Shown: positions 1-9,176, counted from the stretch's first letter. The stretch: DNA of 64,000 bases from Streptomyces bottropensis ATCC 25435 (GCF_000383595.1 NZ_KB911581.1:1763242-1827241), one strand, 5' to 3'. Notes: generated from the letters alone by a model not told the origin. Program-made: numbers and translations.

Positions 1-1086
1 GGCGTTCAGCTCGCCGTCGACCGCGAGGCCCAGCCCCTCCAGGCCCGCCACGGCGGCCTCCCGCACGGGCGCGGCGTTCTCGCCGACTCCGGCGGTGAAC
101 ACGACCGCGTCCACCCGGCCGAGGACCGCGCAGTAGGCGCCGATGTACTTCTTCAGCCGGTGAATGTAGATGTCGAAGGCCAGCTTCGCCCGCTCGTCGC
201 CCTCGTCGACACGGCGGCGAATTTCCCGCATGTCGTTGTCGCCGCACAGTCCGATCAGACCGCTCTTCTTGTTGAGGAGAGTGTCGATCTCGTCCGTGGA
301 CATTTCGCCAACGCGCATCAAATGAAAGATGACGGCCGGGTCCAGGTCTCCGGACCGTGTACCCATCACGAGTCCCTCCAAGGGCGTGAGCCCCATGGAG
401 GTGTCCACGCACCGCCCGCCCTCGACCGCCGAGGCGGACGCCCCGTTGCCGAGGTGCAGCACGATCACGTTCACGTCCTCGGGGGCCCTGCCGAGCAGTG
501 CGGCCGTGGCCCGGGAGACGTACGCGTGCGAGGTGCCGTGGAAGCCGTAGCGCCGGATGCGGTGGGCGTCGGCGGTCTCCACGTCGATCGCGTAACGGGC
601 CGCGGACTCCGGCATCGTCGTGTGGAACGCGGTGTCGAAGACGGCGACCTGGGGGAGGTCGGGCCGCAGGGCCCGGGCGGTGTGGATACCGGTGAGGTTG
701 GCCGGGTTGTGCAGCGGCGCCACGGGGATCAGGCGCTCGATCTCGGCGAGGACGGTGTCGTCGACGACCGTCGGCTGCGTGAAGCTCTGCCCGCCGTGCA
801 CGACACGGTGCCCGATGGCGGCCAGCTCGGGGGAGTCGAGGCCGAGCCCGTCGGCCGCCAGTTCCTCGGCGACGGCCTTCAGGGCGGCCTCGTGGTCGGC
901 GATCGGGCCGGTGCGCTCACGGGAGACGCCGCCGCCGGTGAGCGGGGTGTGCTTCAGCCGGGAGTTCTCCTCGCCGATCCGCTCGACCAGCCCCACGGCC
1001 AGCCGGCCGCTGTCGCGCATGTCGAGCAGCTGGTACTTCACCGAGGAGGAGCCGGAGTTGAGGACGAGTACGCGGGTGGCGGTCAC
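1..1086 (-). CDS. ackA: Acetate kinase, C-terminus cut off by window edge
   Basis: Interconverts acetyl phosphate + ADP and acetate + ATP in the cytosol. The window holds 362 codons of a family of about 400, so the C-terminus lies beyond base 1. The N-terminus carries the phosphate-binding signature NSGSSSVKYQLL. Further in are the RVVHGGQ stretch, the FDTAFH segment, GFHGTSH, HLGNGAS, and MGTRSGDLDP, all typical of the ASKHA acetate/propionate kinase fold. The GTG start at 1086 is preceded by AGGAAG at a 7-base spacing. It follows pta by 20 bases on the same strand, so the two genes form the usual pta-ackA operon. Confidence 0.96.
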   Translation of the reverse strand, partial: MTATRVLVLNSGSSSVKYQLLDMRDSGRLAVGLVERIGEENSRLKHTPLTGGGVSRERTGPIADHEAALKAVAEELAADGLGLDSPELAAIGHRVVHGGQSFTQPTVVDDTVLAEIERLIPVAPLHNPANLTGIHTARALRPDLPQVAVFDTAFHTTMPESAARYAIDVETADAHRIRRYGFHGTSHAYVSRATAALLGRAPEDVNVIVLHLGNGASASAVEGGRCVDTSMGLTPLEGLVMGTRSGDLDPAVIFHLMRVGEMSTDEIDTLLNKKSGLIGLCGDNDMREIRRRVDEGDERAKLAFDIYIHRLKKYIGAYCAVLGRVDAVVFTAGVGENAAPVREAAVAGLEGLGLAVDGELNA

Positions 1087-1106
1087 GGTCTGCTTCCTGA
1101 CGGGGT

Positions 1107-3272
1107 TCACTTGCCGGGGGTGCCGAGGGTGCCGGGGGTGCCGGGGGTGCCGGGGGTGCCGGGGGTGCCGGGGGTGCCGGGGGTGCCGAGGGCGGCGGTG
1201 GTCTGCGCCTGGATCGCCGTGATGGCGACCGTGGTGACGATGTCCTGGACGAGCGCGCCCCGGGACAGGTCGTTGACCGGCTTGCGCAGCCCCTGGAGGA
1301 CCGGCCCGACCGCGAGCGCGCCCGCCGACCGCTGCACGGCCTTGTAGGTGTTGTTGCCGGTGTTGAGGTCCGGGAAGATCAGCACCGTCGCCTGGCCCGC
1401 GACCTCGGAGTCCGGCAGCTTCGTCGCCGCGACACTCGGCTCGACGGCGGCGTCGTACTGGATCGGCCCCTCGATCAGCAGGTCGGGCCGTCGCGCGCGC
1501 ACCAGCTCGGTGGCCTGGCGCACCTTGTCGACGTCGGCGCCCGAGCCGGAGGTTCCCGTGGAGTACGACAGCATCGCGATCCGCGGTTCGACCCCGAACT
1601 GCCGCGCGGTGGCGGCCGACTGGACGGCGATGTCGGCGAGCTGCTCGGCGTTCGGGTCCGGGTTGACCGCGCAGTCCCCGTAGACCAGCACCTTGTCGGC
1701 GAGGCACATGAAGAACACGGACGAGACGATGTCCGCGTCCGGCCTGGTCTTGATGATCTCGAAGGCCGGGCGGATGGTGGCGGCGGTGGAGTGCACCGAC
1801 CCCGACACCATCCCGTCGGCGAGCCCCTCCTGGACCATGAGCGTGCCGAAGTAGTTCACATCGGACACCACGTCGTACGCCAGCTCGACGCTGATGTTCT
1901 TGTGGGCGCGGAACCGGGCGTACTTCTCGGCGAACATGTCCCGCCACGTGGAGGTCGCCGGGTCCACCAACTGGCTGTCGCCCAGGTCGATGCCGAGGTC
2001 GGCGGCCTTCTTGCGGATCTGCTCGACCGGGCCCAGCAGCGTGAGGTCGCAGACCCCGCGCCGCAGCAGTACCTCGGCCGCGTGCAGGACGCGCTCCTCG
2101 GTCCCCTCGGGCAGGACCACGCGACGCCGTTCGGAGCGGGCCTGCTCCAGCAGCGTGTGCTCGAACATCATCGGCGTGACCCGGTCGCTGCTCGGCGCGG
2201 AGACCCGGCCCCGCAGCTCGACGGTGTCGACGTATCGCTCGAACAGCCCGAGCGCGGTCTCCGCCTTGCGCGGTGTCGCCGCGCTCAACTTGCCCTCCAT
2301 GGAGAAGAGTTCGGAGGCGGTGAGGAAGGAACCCGTCTCGACGGCGACCACGGGGGTGCCGGGCGCGAGCCGGGACGCGAGGGTCAGCACCTCCTTGCTG
2401 GGCCGCTCGTTCAGGGTGAGCAGCACACCGGCGATCGGCGGGGTGCCGGCGCTGTGGGCGGCGAGGGCGCCGACGACGAGGTCCGCGCGGTCGCCGGGGG
2501 TGACGACCATGCAGCCCGGGGTCAGGGCGTTGAGGAAGTTCGGCAGCATGGCCCCGCCGAAGACGAAGTTCAGCGCGTCGCGGGCGAGGCCCGCGTCGTC
2601 GCCGAGGAGGACCTTGCCGCCGAGGGCGTGGGTGATCTGGGCGACGGTGGGCGCGGAGAGCGCCGGCTCGTCGGGCAGGACGTAACAGGGCACGGGCAGG
2701 GGCAGCCGGGAGTCGCCGAGCCGCTCGGCTATCTCGGTGCGGTCGGCGGGCGCGACCCGGTTGACGACCATGGCGAGCACGTCGCAGCCGAGGCTCTCGT
2801 AGGCGCGGAACGCGTTGTGCGTCTCGGCGGCCACCGAATCGGCGGTCTGCTTGCGGCCGCCGACGACCGGGATGACGGAGGCGCCGAACTCGTTGGCGAG
2901 CCGGGCGTTGAGGGAGAGCTCGTCCGGGAACTGGGTGTCGGCGAAGTCCGTACCGAGGACGAGGACGACGTCGAAGTCGCGCGCGACGGCGTGGAACCGG
3001 TCCACGAGCGTCGACACCAGCTCGCCCGTGCCGTGCTCGGCCTGGAGCGTGGACGCCTCGTGGTAGTCCATGCCGTACACGGTCGCCGGGTCCTGGGTGA
3101 GCCGGTACCGTGCGCGCAGCAGATCGAAGAGGCGGTCCGGTCCGTGGTGCAGCAGCGGCCGGAACACCCCCACCCGGTCGACCTGGCGGGTCAGGAGCTC
3201 CATGACCCCCAGCTCGACGACCTGGCGGCCGTCGCCGCGGTCGATCCCGGTCACGTACACGCTGCGCGTCAC
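1107..3272 (-). CDS. pta: Phosphate acetyltransferase with a repeat-encoded Gly-Thr-Pro tail
   Basis: Converts acetyl-CoA and phosphate to acetyl phosphate. The 721-residue product is the long form: an N-terminal dethiobiotin-synthetase-like P-loop/DRTGG region, then the catalytic PTA/PTB domain over the last 330 or so residues (LPEGTEERVLHAAE, DGMVSGSVHSTAAT, YSTGTSGSG, GPIQYDAAV, LIFPDLNTGNNTYK). GTG at 3272 is chosen because GGAGAG lies 6 bases upstream; an in-frame ATG at 3290 would lie in front of that site. The extreme C-terminus is odd: a run of Gly-Thr-Pro triplets encoded by nine tandem 9-bp units (1112-1192), which ends the protein 20 bases before ackA. Confidence 0.95.
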   Translation of the reverse strand: MTRSVYVTGIDRGDGRQVVELGVMELLTRQVDRVGVFRPLLHHGPDRLFDLLRARYRLTQDPATVYGMDYHEASTLQAEHGTGELVSTLVDRFHAVARDFDVVLVLGTDFADTQFPDELSLNARLANEFGASVIPVVGGRKQTADSVAAETHNAFRAYESLGCDVLAMVVNRVAPADRTEIAERLGDSRLPLPVPCYVLPDEPALSAPTVAQITHALGGKVLLGDDAGLARDALNFVFGGAMLPNFLNALTPGCMVVTPGDRADLVVGALAAHSAGTPPIAGVLLTLNERPSKEVLTLASRLAPGTPVVAVETGSFLTASELFSMEGKLSAATPRKAETALGLFERYVDTVELRGRVSAPSSDRVTPMMFEHTLLEQARSERRRVVLPEGTEERVLHAAEVLLRRGVCDLTLLGPVEQIRKKAADLGIDLGDSQLVDPATSTWRDMFAEKYARFRAHKNISVELAYDVVSDVNYFGTLMVQEGLADGMVSGSVHSTAATIRPAFEIIKTRPDADIVSSVFFMCLADKVLVYGDCAVNPDPNAEQLADIAVQSAATARQFGVEPRIAMLSYSTGTSGSGADVDKVRQATELVRARRPDLLIEGPIQYDAAVEPSVAATKLPDSEVAGQATVLIFPDLNTGNNTYKAVQRSAGALAVGPVLQGLRKPVNDLSRGALVQDIVTTVAITAIQAQTTAALGTPGTPGTPGTPGTPGTPGTLGTPGK
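1112..1192. repeat. Nine tandem 9-bp units at the 3' end of pta
   Basis: Nine head-to-tail copies of TGCCGGGGG (plus strand), beginning at 1112, 1121, 1130 and so on to 1184. Two copies carry an A for G (1121 and 1184). On the coding (minus) strand the unit keeps the frame and adds Gly-Thr-Pro per copy, so copy-number change would alter tail length without a frameshift. Confidence 0.9.
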
Positions 3273-3375
3273 GTGTGCTCTCCGTTTCATGTGGGACGTG
3301 TAGGACGTGTGGTGCGGTTGGTGGGGGCTCGGTCGGCAGGGGTGAAAATCACCGTCGCGGCGGACAGAAACCCTC

Positions 3376-3404
3376 TTGACAATACCCTTGACCATGGATA
3401 AGGC
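3376..3404 (+). promoter_or_regulatory. Candidate sigma-HrdB promoter for pfkA
   Basis: A perfect -35 hexamer TTGACA at 3376-3381 is followed after 17 bases by TAAGGC (3399-3404), a moderate -10. It lies about 140 bases before the pfkA start in the divergent pta/pfkA spacer. Placement and spacing fit a vegetative promoter, but the -10 matches weakly. Confidence 0.4.
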
Positions 3405-3540
3405 GCCCATCAGCCCGTCGTGGTGCCCGGGCGGGAGCGGACGGGCGCGGCGACCCCCTGGGAGCCGTGAAACAATCGGACTGGCTCATAAGTACCAGCA
3501 CCGAGCAGGACCGATCAGGACGATCAGGAGACACAGCACG

Positions 3541-4566
3541 ATGCGTATCGGAGTTCTCACCGCAGGCGGCGACTGTCCGGGCCTGAACGCAGTGATCCGG
3601 TCGGTCGTGCACCGAGCGGTCGCCCAGTACGGCGACGAGGTCATCGGCTTCGAGGACGGCTACGCCGGCCTGCTCGACGGCCGCTACCGCAGCCTCGACC
3701 TGGAGTCCGTCAGCGGCATCCTCGCCCTCGGCGGCACCATGCTCGGCTCCTCCCGCCTCCAGCGCGACCGCCTCCGCGAGGCCTGCGAGAACGCGCAGGA
3801 CATGGCGAACCGGTTCGGTATCGACGTACTCATCCCGATCGGCGGCGAGGGCACGCTGACGGCGGCGCGGATGCTGTCGGACGCGGGCCTGCCGGTGGTC
3901 GGCGTCCCGAAGACCATCGACAACGACATCTCCTCGACGGACCGCACCTTCGGCTTCGACACGGCCGTCGGGGTCGCCACCGAGGCGATGGACCGCCTGA
4001 AGACGACCGCCGAGTCGCACCAGCGCGTGATGGTGGTCGAGGTCATGGGCCGGCACGCGGGCTGGATCGCGCTGGAGTCGGGCATGGCGGCTGGCGTGCA
4101 CGGCATCTGCCTGCCCGAGCGCGCGTTCGACCCGGCCGATCTGGTGAAGATGGTCGAGGAGCGCTTCGCGCGCGGCAAGAAGTTCGCGGTGATCTGTGTC
4201 GCCGAGGGCGCCCACCCCGCCGAGGGCTCGATGGACTACGGCCACGGCGCGATCGACCAGTTCGGCCACGAGCGCTTCCAGGGCATCGGTACCGCGCTGG
4301 CGTACGAGCTGGAGCGCCGCCTCGGCAAGGAGGCCAAGCCGGTCATCCTCGGCCACGTCCAACGGGGCGGCACCCCGACCGCGTACGACAGGGTGCTCGC
4401 CACCCGCTTCGGCTGGCACGCGGTGGAGGCCGCGCACCGGGCCGACTTCGGCCGGATGACCGCGCTGCGCGGCACCGACGTGGTGATGGTGCCGCTGGCG
4501 GAGGCCGTGACCGAGCTGAAGACGGTGCCGAAGGACCGGATGGACGAGGCGGAGTCGGTGTTCTAG
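3541..4566 (+). CDS. pfkA: 6-phosphofructokinase (actinobacterial ATP-type)
   Basis: Phosphorylates fructose 6-phosphate to the 1,6-bisphosphate in glycolysis. The 341-residue length fits the bacterial PFK-A family. Visible motifs are the N-terminal nucleotide loop GGDCPGLNAVIR, GGEGTL (residues 101-106), PKTIDNDI with the catalytic Asp, MGRHAGWIAL and GHVQRGGTPTAYDR. Position 104 is Gly, the residue linked to ATP use, whereas position 124 is Lys, the residue seen in PPi enzymes. This mixed pair is known from the ATP-dependent Streptomyces PFKs, so ATP is the expected donor. The ATG has AGGAG about 11 bases upstream. It is divergent from pta-ackA. Confidence 0.95.
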   Translation: MRIGVLTAGGDCPGLNAVIRSVVHRAVAQYGDEVIGFEDGYAGLLDGRYRSLDLESVSGILALGGTMLGSSRLQRDRLREACENAQDMANRFGIDVLIPIGGEGTLTAARMLSDAGLPVVGVPKTIDNDISSTDRTFGFDTAVGVATEAMDRLKTTAESHQRVMVVEVMGRHAGWIALESGMAAGVHGICLPERAFDPADLVKMVEERFARGKKFAVICVAEGAHPAEGSMDYGHGAIDQFGHERFQGIGTALAYELERRLGKEAKPVILGHVQRGGTPTAYDRVLATRFGWHAVEAAHRADFGRMTALRGTDVVMVPLAEAVTELKTVPKDRMDEAESVF

Positions 4567-4600
4567 ACCGGTTGCCGGTGAGGAGGGCGTCCCGGCCCCT

Positions 4601-5431
4601 TCAGTGGGCCGCCGTTCTCCGCACGAGTGCCCAGAAGTGGCCGACGACGTGGTCCAGGTAGTCACGGCCCGCTTCGCCGGAGTCGGTGGCGGCGGTGCCG
4701 TCGGCCCAGGTGAGGGTGGCGGTCATCAGGTCCTGGTAGTCGGTGTGCATCTCCCGCAGGACGTCCTCCAGCAGACGCCGGTCGAGGTGTCTGTCGAGGG
4801 ACAGCAGCTTGAGGGCGGGCCGCACATACGCCTGCCAGCGGGTGGTCACCGCGCTGCGCAGCAGTTCCCTGAGCCGTTCCTCGCGTCCGGTGGCGACGAC
4901 GAGTTCGGGGATCGTGAGATCGAGTGCGACGCCGAGGGCGGCGGACTGGCGGTCGGTGCCGCGCCACTCCTCGCTCTCCTCCATCCCCAGATAGGCGGAG
5001 ACTTCGAGCCCGACCGCGCGGGCGACGTCCTCGGCGGCGATCCCCCGCGCCGTGCGGTGCTCGCGCACGGACCGGGGCGTGCCGATGAGTTCGCTGGTCG
5101 AGCACCACAACACACCGGCGAGCGCGGTGAGTTCGGGGCCGGTGGGCGCGATGCCGCCGCGCTCCCAGGCGGCGACCAGGTCCGGGGTGACATGGGGGAG
5201 CCCGTACGAGGAGCGCATGCCGTACGCGACGTGCTCGGGCCCCATGCCGAGGGCGATACGCAGTCGCCGGGCCGCGGGGGCGTTGAAGGGCGGAGTGGGG
5301 GTGTCGGCTGTCCGGGGTTCCGGGGGCGGCTGGTGGAGCTGCCGTTCGGGTTCGTTGGCTGAACGTCGGTGCACGCGCACACCGTAGATCCGCGCGGCGC
5401 CGATGACTACGGGCTGTTCGGCCACAATCAC
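4601..5431 (-). CDS. XRE-type helix-turn-helix protein, function unknown
   Basis: A 276-residue protein with two helix-turn-helix-like segments: around residues 55-100 (ARRLRIALGMGPEHVAYGM ... TPDLVAAWERG) and around 125-155 (VREHRTARGIAAEDVARAVG). The C-terminal half is helical and without a recognised enzymatic motif. Such double-HTH proteins are common in Streptomyces and are presumed DNA-binding. GTG at 5431 is chosen because longer in-frame starts (up to 5542) would run into the divergent gene at 5520; a second GTG at 5425 is equally possible. Neither has a strong ribosome site. It converges with pfkA, with 34 bases between the stop codons. Confidence 0.75.
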   Translation of the reverse strand: MIVAEQPVVIGAARIYGVRVHRRSANEPERQLHQPPPEPRTADTPTPPFNAPAARRLRIALGMGPEHVAYGMRSSYGLPHVTPDLVAAWERGGIAPTGPELTALAGVLWCSTSELIGTPRSVREHRTARGIAAEDVARAVGLEVSAYLGMEESEEWRGTDRQSAALGVALDLTIPELVVATGREERLRELLRSAVTTRWQAYVRPALKLLSLDRHLDRRLLEDVLREMHTDYQDLMTATLTWADGTAATDSGEAGRDYLDHVVGHFWALVRRTAAH

Positions 5432-5519
5432 GGATGGTGGGAACCCCTGGCCGGTGAGACGTCTGTGACTCGTCGGTTCCGGCGCGCCTCGGCGAGGATG
5501 CCCGGGTAGGAATGACCGC

Positions 5520-5969
5520 ATGACGAAGCTGGACGGACACATGCGCGAGCGCCTACTGGCGCCGAACTTCTGGCACTTGGCGACGGTCGGGCCGGACGGC
5601 GCGCCTCAGGTATCACCCATGTGGGTGGACATCGAGGCCGTCGGCGACACCGAACACGTCATGGTCAACACCTCCGTCGGGCGGGTGAAGGAGGAGAACC
5701 TGCGCCGCAACCCGCTGGTGTCCCTGTCCCATCACGACCCCGAGAACCCCTACGACCGGGCCGAGATCCGGGGGCGGGTGGTGCGGTTCGTGGAGGGTGA
5801 CGAGGCGCTGCGCGCCATGGACCGGCTCACCCGCAAGTACATCGGGCAGGAGCGGTATCCGTGGCTGCTGCCCGGGGAGCGGCGGCTGATGATCCTGATC
5901 GAACCGCTGCGGGTACGGCGGGTCGTGGGCGTGGAGCCGTTCCGGGCGGGGGTGCTGCCGCAGGGGTGA
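5520..5969 (+). CDS. PPOX-class FMN/F420-dependent oxidoreductase
   Basis: A 149-residue split-barrel protein of the pyridoxamine-5'-phosphate-oxidase superfamily. The N-terminus has the family pattern FWHLATVGPDGAPQVSPMWV, followed by VGRVKEENLRRNPLVSLS, the stretch that lines the flavin or deazaflavin phosphate site. In actinobacteria many of these small proteins use coenzyme F420 rather than FMN; the sequence alone does not decide it. It is divergent from the HTH gene, with 88 bases between the two starts, and converges on the sugar ABC operon across a GC-rich hairpin. Confidence 0.85.
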   Translation: MTKLDGHMRERLLAPNFWHLATVGPDGAPQVSPMWVDIEAVGDTEHVMVNTSVGRVKEENLRRNPLVSLSHHDPENPYDRAEIRGRVVRFVEGDEALRAMDRLTRKYIGQERYPWLLPGERRLMILIEPLRVRRVVGVEPFRAGVLPQG

Positions 5970-5983
5970 GGGGAGGGGACCCC

Positions 5984-6008
5984 GGCCGGCCGCGGAAGCC
6001 GGCCGGCC
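5984..6008. terminator. Hairpin between convergent genes
   Basis: GGCCGGCC at 5984-5991 is repeated (it is self-complementary) at 6001-6008, which allows a GC-only 8-bp stem. It sits immediately before the stop codon of the convergent permease gene at 6009 and could serve both strands. Confidence 0.55.
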
Positions 6009-6869
6009 TCACCCCTTGACCGCCCCGCCCAGCGCGAACCCACCGCCCAGCCGCCGGGCCACCGCCACGTACAGCAGGATCACCGGCGTCGAGTAGATCA
6101 CCGAGAACGCCGCCAACTGGCCGTAGACCACCGTTCCCCGGTTCCCGAAGAAGTCGTTGATGCTGACGGCCGCCGGCATCTGTTCCGGGGTGAGCAGGAG
6201 CATGAACGGGACGAAGAAGTTCCCCCACATCATCACGAAGGAGAAGACGGTCACCACGGCGACGCCCGGTCCCATCAGCGGGAGCACCACCCGCAGCAGC
6301 GACTGCGACGACGACGCGCCGTCCGTCCACGCCGCCTCCTCCAGTTCCTTCGGCACCCCGTCCATGAAGTTCTTCATCAGCCAGATCGCGAACGGCAGTT
6401 GGGAGGCGGCGAAGAAGAAGATCGTGCCCTGCATGGTGTCGATCAGGTTCACCTGGACGAAGAGCGCGTACACCGGGACCATGATCGCCGTGATCGGCAG
6501 GCTCGTCGCGAAGAGGATCGTCAGAAGGAAGGGGCGGTTCAGACGGGAGCGGAAGCGGGAGAGCGGGTAGGCCGCCAGAGCCGAGCACACCACGGTCAGC
6601 GCCGTGCCCGCGCCGCACAGGAGCAGGCTGTTGAGCAGCGGCGTGAAGGTGATGTCCGGGGTCAGGACGGCGTCGAAGTTGTCGAGGGTCACGCCGTCGG
6701 GGATCCTCACCGTCAGGTCCGCACGCGGATCCACGGAGGAGAGGACCACCCAGGCCAGCGGGAGCACGAAGGCCGCGGCGACGACGAGGAGGCCGCCGTC
6801 GGCGGCCAGCCGGTGGCGGACCGCGCGGCGGGAGAGAGGGGCCCGGGTCTTCGGGGCCACGGGAGTCAC
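6009..6869 (-). CDS. Sugar ABC transporter permease (MalG-type)
   Basis: Inner-membrane subunit of a CUT1-family carbohydrate importer, 286 residues with six predicted membrane segments. The cytoplasmic EAA loop that docks the ATPase is visible as EEAAWTDGASSSQSLLRVVL, followed by PLMGPG. The GTG start at 6869 overlaps the stop of the upstream permease (GTGA, 4 bases), so the two are translationally coupled. No ATPase gene is present nearby; many Streptomyces CUT1 importers share the ATPase MsiK encoded elsewhere. Confidence 0.92.
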   Translation of the reverse strand: MTPVAPKTRAPLSRRAVRHRLAADGGLLVVAAAFVLPLAWVVLSSVDPRADLTVRIPDGVTLDNFDAVLTPDITFTPLLNSLLLCGAGTALTVVCSALAAYPLSRFRSRLNRPFLLTILFATSLPITAIMVPVYALFVQVNLIDTMQGTIFFFAASQLPFAIWLMKNFMDGVPKELEEAAWTDGASSSQSLLRVVLPLMGPGVAVVTVFSFVMMWGNFFVPFMLLLTPEQMPAAVSINDFFGNRGTVVYGQLAAFSVIYSTPVILLYVAVARRLGGGFALGGAVKG

Positions 6870-7759
6870 ACCTCCGTCCGCAGCAGGCGCAGATAGAGCA
6901 CCGAGAACAACGAGCCCACCACCAGCAGCAACAGGGCCACCGCGGTGCCGTAGCCGATCATGCTCTTCTGGAACGCCTCCTCGTACATGAACAGGGGCAG
7001 GGTCTGGCTCCGGCCGCCGGGGCCGCCTCGCGTCATCACCCAGATCAGGCCGAACACGGACAGCGTCTGCAGGGTGATGAGCATCAGGTTGGTGCCGATG
7101 GAGCGGCGGATCATCGGGAGCGTGATGTGCCACATGCGGCGCATGCCGCTCGCGCCGTCGACCTCCGCCGCCTCCGTGATCTCCTTCGGGATCTCGTTCA
7201 GGGCCGCCGAGTACACCAGCATCGAGAACGCCGTGCCCCGCCAGACGTTCGCGAACGACACGGCCAGGATCGGCAGCGTGTAGAGCCAGTTCTGGGACGG
7301 CAGACGGAGCCAGTCCAGGACCGCGTTCAGCGTCCCCTCGCGGCGGAAGAACGCGTAGAGGAGGAAGCCGGCCACGACCTCCGGCAGGACCCAGGCCGTG
7401 ACGACGATGCCACCGACCAGCGTGCGCACGGGTTTCGAGGCGCGCCGCATCAGGGCGGCCAGGACCAGGCCGAGGGTGTTCTGGCCGAGCAGCGCCGAGA
7501 CCACCGTGAAGACCAGGGTGAGCCAGACCGCGTTGAGGAACGCCTCGTCCCCGAACGCCGTACGGAAGTTCTCGAAGCCGACGAAGGAGTCCTCGGCCTG
7601 GCCGGTGAGCTGGAGGTCGGTGAAGGCGATGTACGCGCAGTAGCCGATGGGGCCGGCGAGGAAGAGGAGCAGGAGGACGGTGGCGGGGGTGAGGGGGAGG
7701 GCCCGGGTGAACGCCCGGAACGCGGGGCGGGGCGGTCCCTTCGCGGCCGGCCCCTTCAT
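6866..7759 (-). CDS. Sugar ABC transporter permease (MalF-type)
   Basis: Second membrane subunit of the importer, 297 residues. A first hydrophobic helix lies near residues 22-45, and the EAA loop reads EAAEVDGASGMRRMWHITLP near residues 205-225. It lies 10 bases after the binding-protein gene and overlaps the next permease by 4 bases, so the three genes form one operon. The transported sugar cannot be read from the sequence. Confidence 0.92.
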   Translation of the reverse strand: MKGPAAKGPPRPAFRAFTRALPLTPATVLLLLFLAGPIGYCAYIAFTDLQLTGQAEDSFVGFENFRTAFGDEAFLNAVWLTLVFTVVSALLGQNTLGLVLAALMRRASKPVRTLVGGIVVTAWVLPEVVAGFLLYAFFRREGTLNAVLDWLRLPSQNWLYTLPILAVSFANVWRGTAFSMLVYSAALNEIPKEITEAAEVDGASGMRRMWHITLPMIRRSIGTNLMLITLQTLSVFGLIWVMTRGGPGGRSQTLPLFMYEEAFQKSMIGYGTAVALLLLVVGSLFSVLYLRLLRTEV

Positions 7760-7769
7760 GCGCGGGGGC

Positions 7770-9176
7770 TCATTCCTCGGTCACCTGGCCGTCCGTGGCC
7801 GCCCGCAGTTCCTCGTCGTAGTTCTCGGCCGCCTCGGACACGGACGCGTCGCCCGTCGTCACGGATTCCATCGCTTCCTGGATGGCCGTGGAGACCTTGG
7901 GATAGGCCGGGTACGCCGGCCGGTAGTGCGTGCTCGACACCAGGTCCGTGAAGAACTCGATGCCGGGCTGGGCCTTGGCGTACGCCGGGTCCTCGGCCAC
8001 GTCCCTGCGGACCGCGATCCCCGAGTTGGCGATGTACCACTTCCGGGCGTTGGCCTTGGACTGCATGGTCTTGACGAACGCGAAGGCGAGATCGGGGTTC
8101 CCGGCCTTGTCGGGGATCGCCCAGGTCCAGCCGCCGGACATGCTCACCTTGCCGGGGGACTGGCCGTGCTGGGTGGGCATGGGGGCGAGGCCGAGCCTCT
8201 GCGACCACTGGGGCCATGCGTGGCCGCTGCCGGGCAGCCAGTCCTGGGGGAGCCAGGAGCCGTCGAGGTTGATGCCGAGCCTGCCCTCGGGGAGGAGTTC
8301 ACCGCGCACCCGGGTCGCGATGTTGGGGTCGAGGGCGTCGGAGACCTCCGGCCCGAGCTTCTCCTTGAAGACCGTCTCCACGAAGCCGAGGGCGTCCTCG
8401 AAACCCTGGGTGCCGGCCTTCCACTTCTTCGACTTCTCGTCGTACAGCGGGTCACCGGCCCCGGCGGCGGTGGCCCCCTCCGTGCCGTAGAGGAGCATCT
8501 CGAAGCCCTGCATGGTCGCCGCCTCGCCCGCCGGTTTCCCCGTGTAGATGTTCAGGGGGATGACGCCGGGGACCTTCCGCTTGATCGTGCGGGCCGCGTC
8601 CAGGACGTCGGCCCAGGTCTTCGGCCGCCAGTCCGCCGGCAGCCCCGCCTTGTCGAAGACCGCCTTGTCGAACCACAGCCCGCGGGTGTCCGTGCCGTCC
8701 GGGATGCCGTACGTCTTCCCGTCCTCGGCCTTCGCCGCCGCCTTGGCCGTGTCGATGAACTGGTCCCAGTCCTTCCAGTCGGCCAGATAGTCGTCCAGGG
8801 GCCGCAGATAACCGCTCGTGATGTCGGAGTTGATGAGGAAGGTGTCCTCGTAGACCAGATCCGGTGCCGTCTTCGGCGACCGCAGCATCTGCTGGACCTT
8901 GGTGTAGTACTCCGAGTCCGGGGCCTTGATCGGGACGAGCTTCACCTTCTTGCCCGGATTCGCCTTCTCGAACTGCTTCTTGACGTCGGCGAGGAAGGTG
9001 TCCATCACCCGGACCTGGTTGTCCGTGGACTGTTTGTAGGAGACCTCCACGGTGTCCGGGTCACTGCCGGAACCGCCGCCGCAGGCCGTGAGGACGCCGG
9101 GAGCGGTGATCGCCAGAGTCGCGGTGAGGAGGAGACGGAGGGGGGATCGGTGGGGGCGGGGTGCGGTGGGGCGCAC
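7770..9176 (-). CDS. Extracellular sugar-binding lipoprotein of ABC importer
   Basis: Solute-binding protein of the CUT1 importer, anchored outside the membrane. The signal peptide ends in the lipobox LTAC followed by GGGSGSD. The mature part has the features of family 1 binding proteins (YTKVQQMLRSPKTAPDLVYEDTF spans the first lobe; GYLRPLDDYL; SGGWTWAIPD near the hinge). GTG at 9176 gives an 8-base spacing from GGAGG; the GTG two codons earlier (9182) would be only 2 bases from it. It is the first gene of a three-gene operon; a GntR-like operator lies about 66 bases upstream. Product about 468 residues. Confidence 0.92.
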   Translation of the reverse strand: MRPTAPRPHRSPLRLLLTATLAITAPGVLTACGGGSGSDPDTVEVSYKQSTDNQVRVMDTFLADVKKQFEKANPGKKVKLVPIKAPDSEYYTKVQQMLRSPKTAPDLVYEDTFLINSDITSGYLRPLDDYLADWKDWDQFIDTAKAAAKAEDGKTYGIPDGTDTRGLWFDKAVFDKAGLPADWRPKTWADVLDAARTIKRKVPGVIPLNIYTGKPAGEAATMQGFEMLLYGTEGATAAGAGDPLYDEKSKKWKAGTQGFEDALGFVETVFKEKLGPEVSDALDPNIATRVRGELLPEGRLGINLDGSWLPQDWLPGSGHAWPQWSQRLGLAPMPTQHGQSPGKVSMSGGWTWAIPDKAGNPDLAFAFVKTMQSKANARKWYIANSGIAVRRDVAEDPAYAKAQPGIEFFTDLVSSTHYRPAYPAYPKVSTAIQEAMESVTTGDASVSEAAENYDEELRAATDGQVTEE

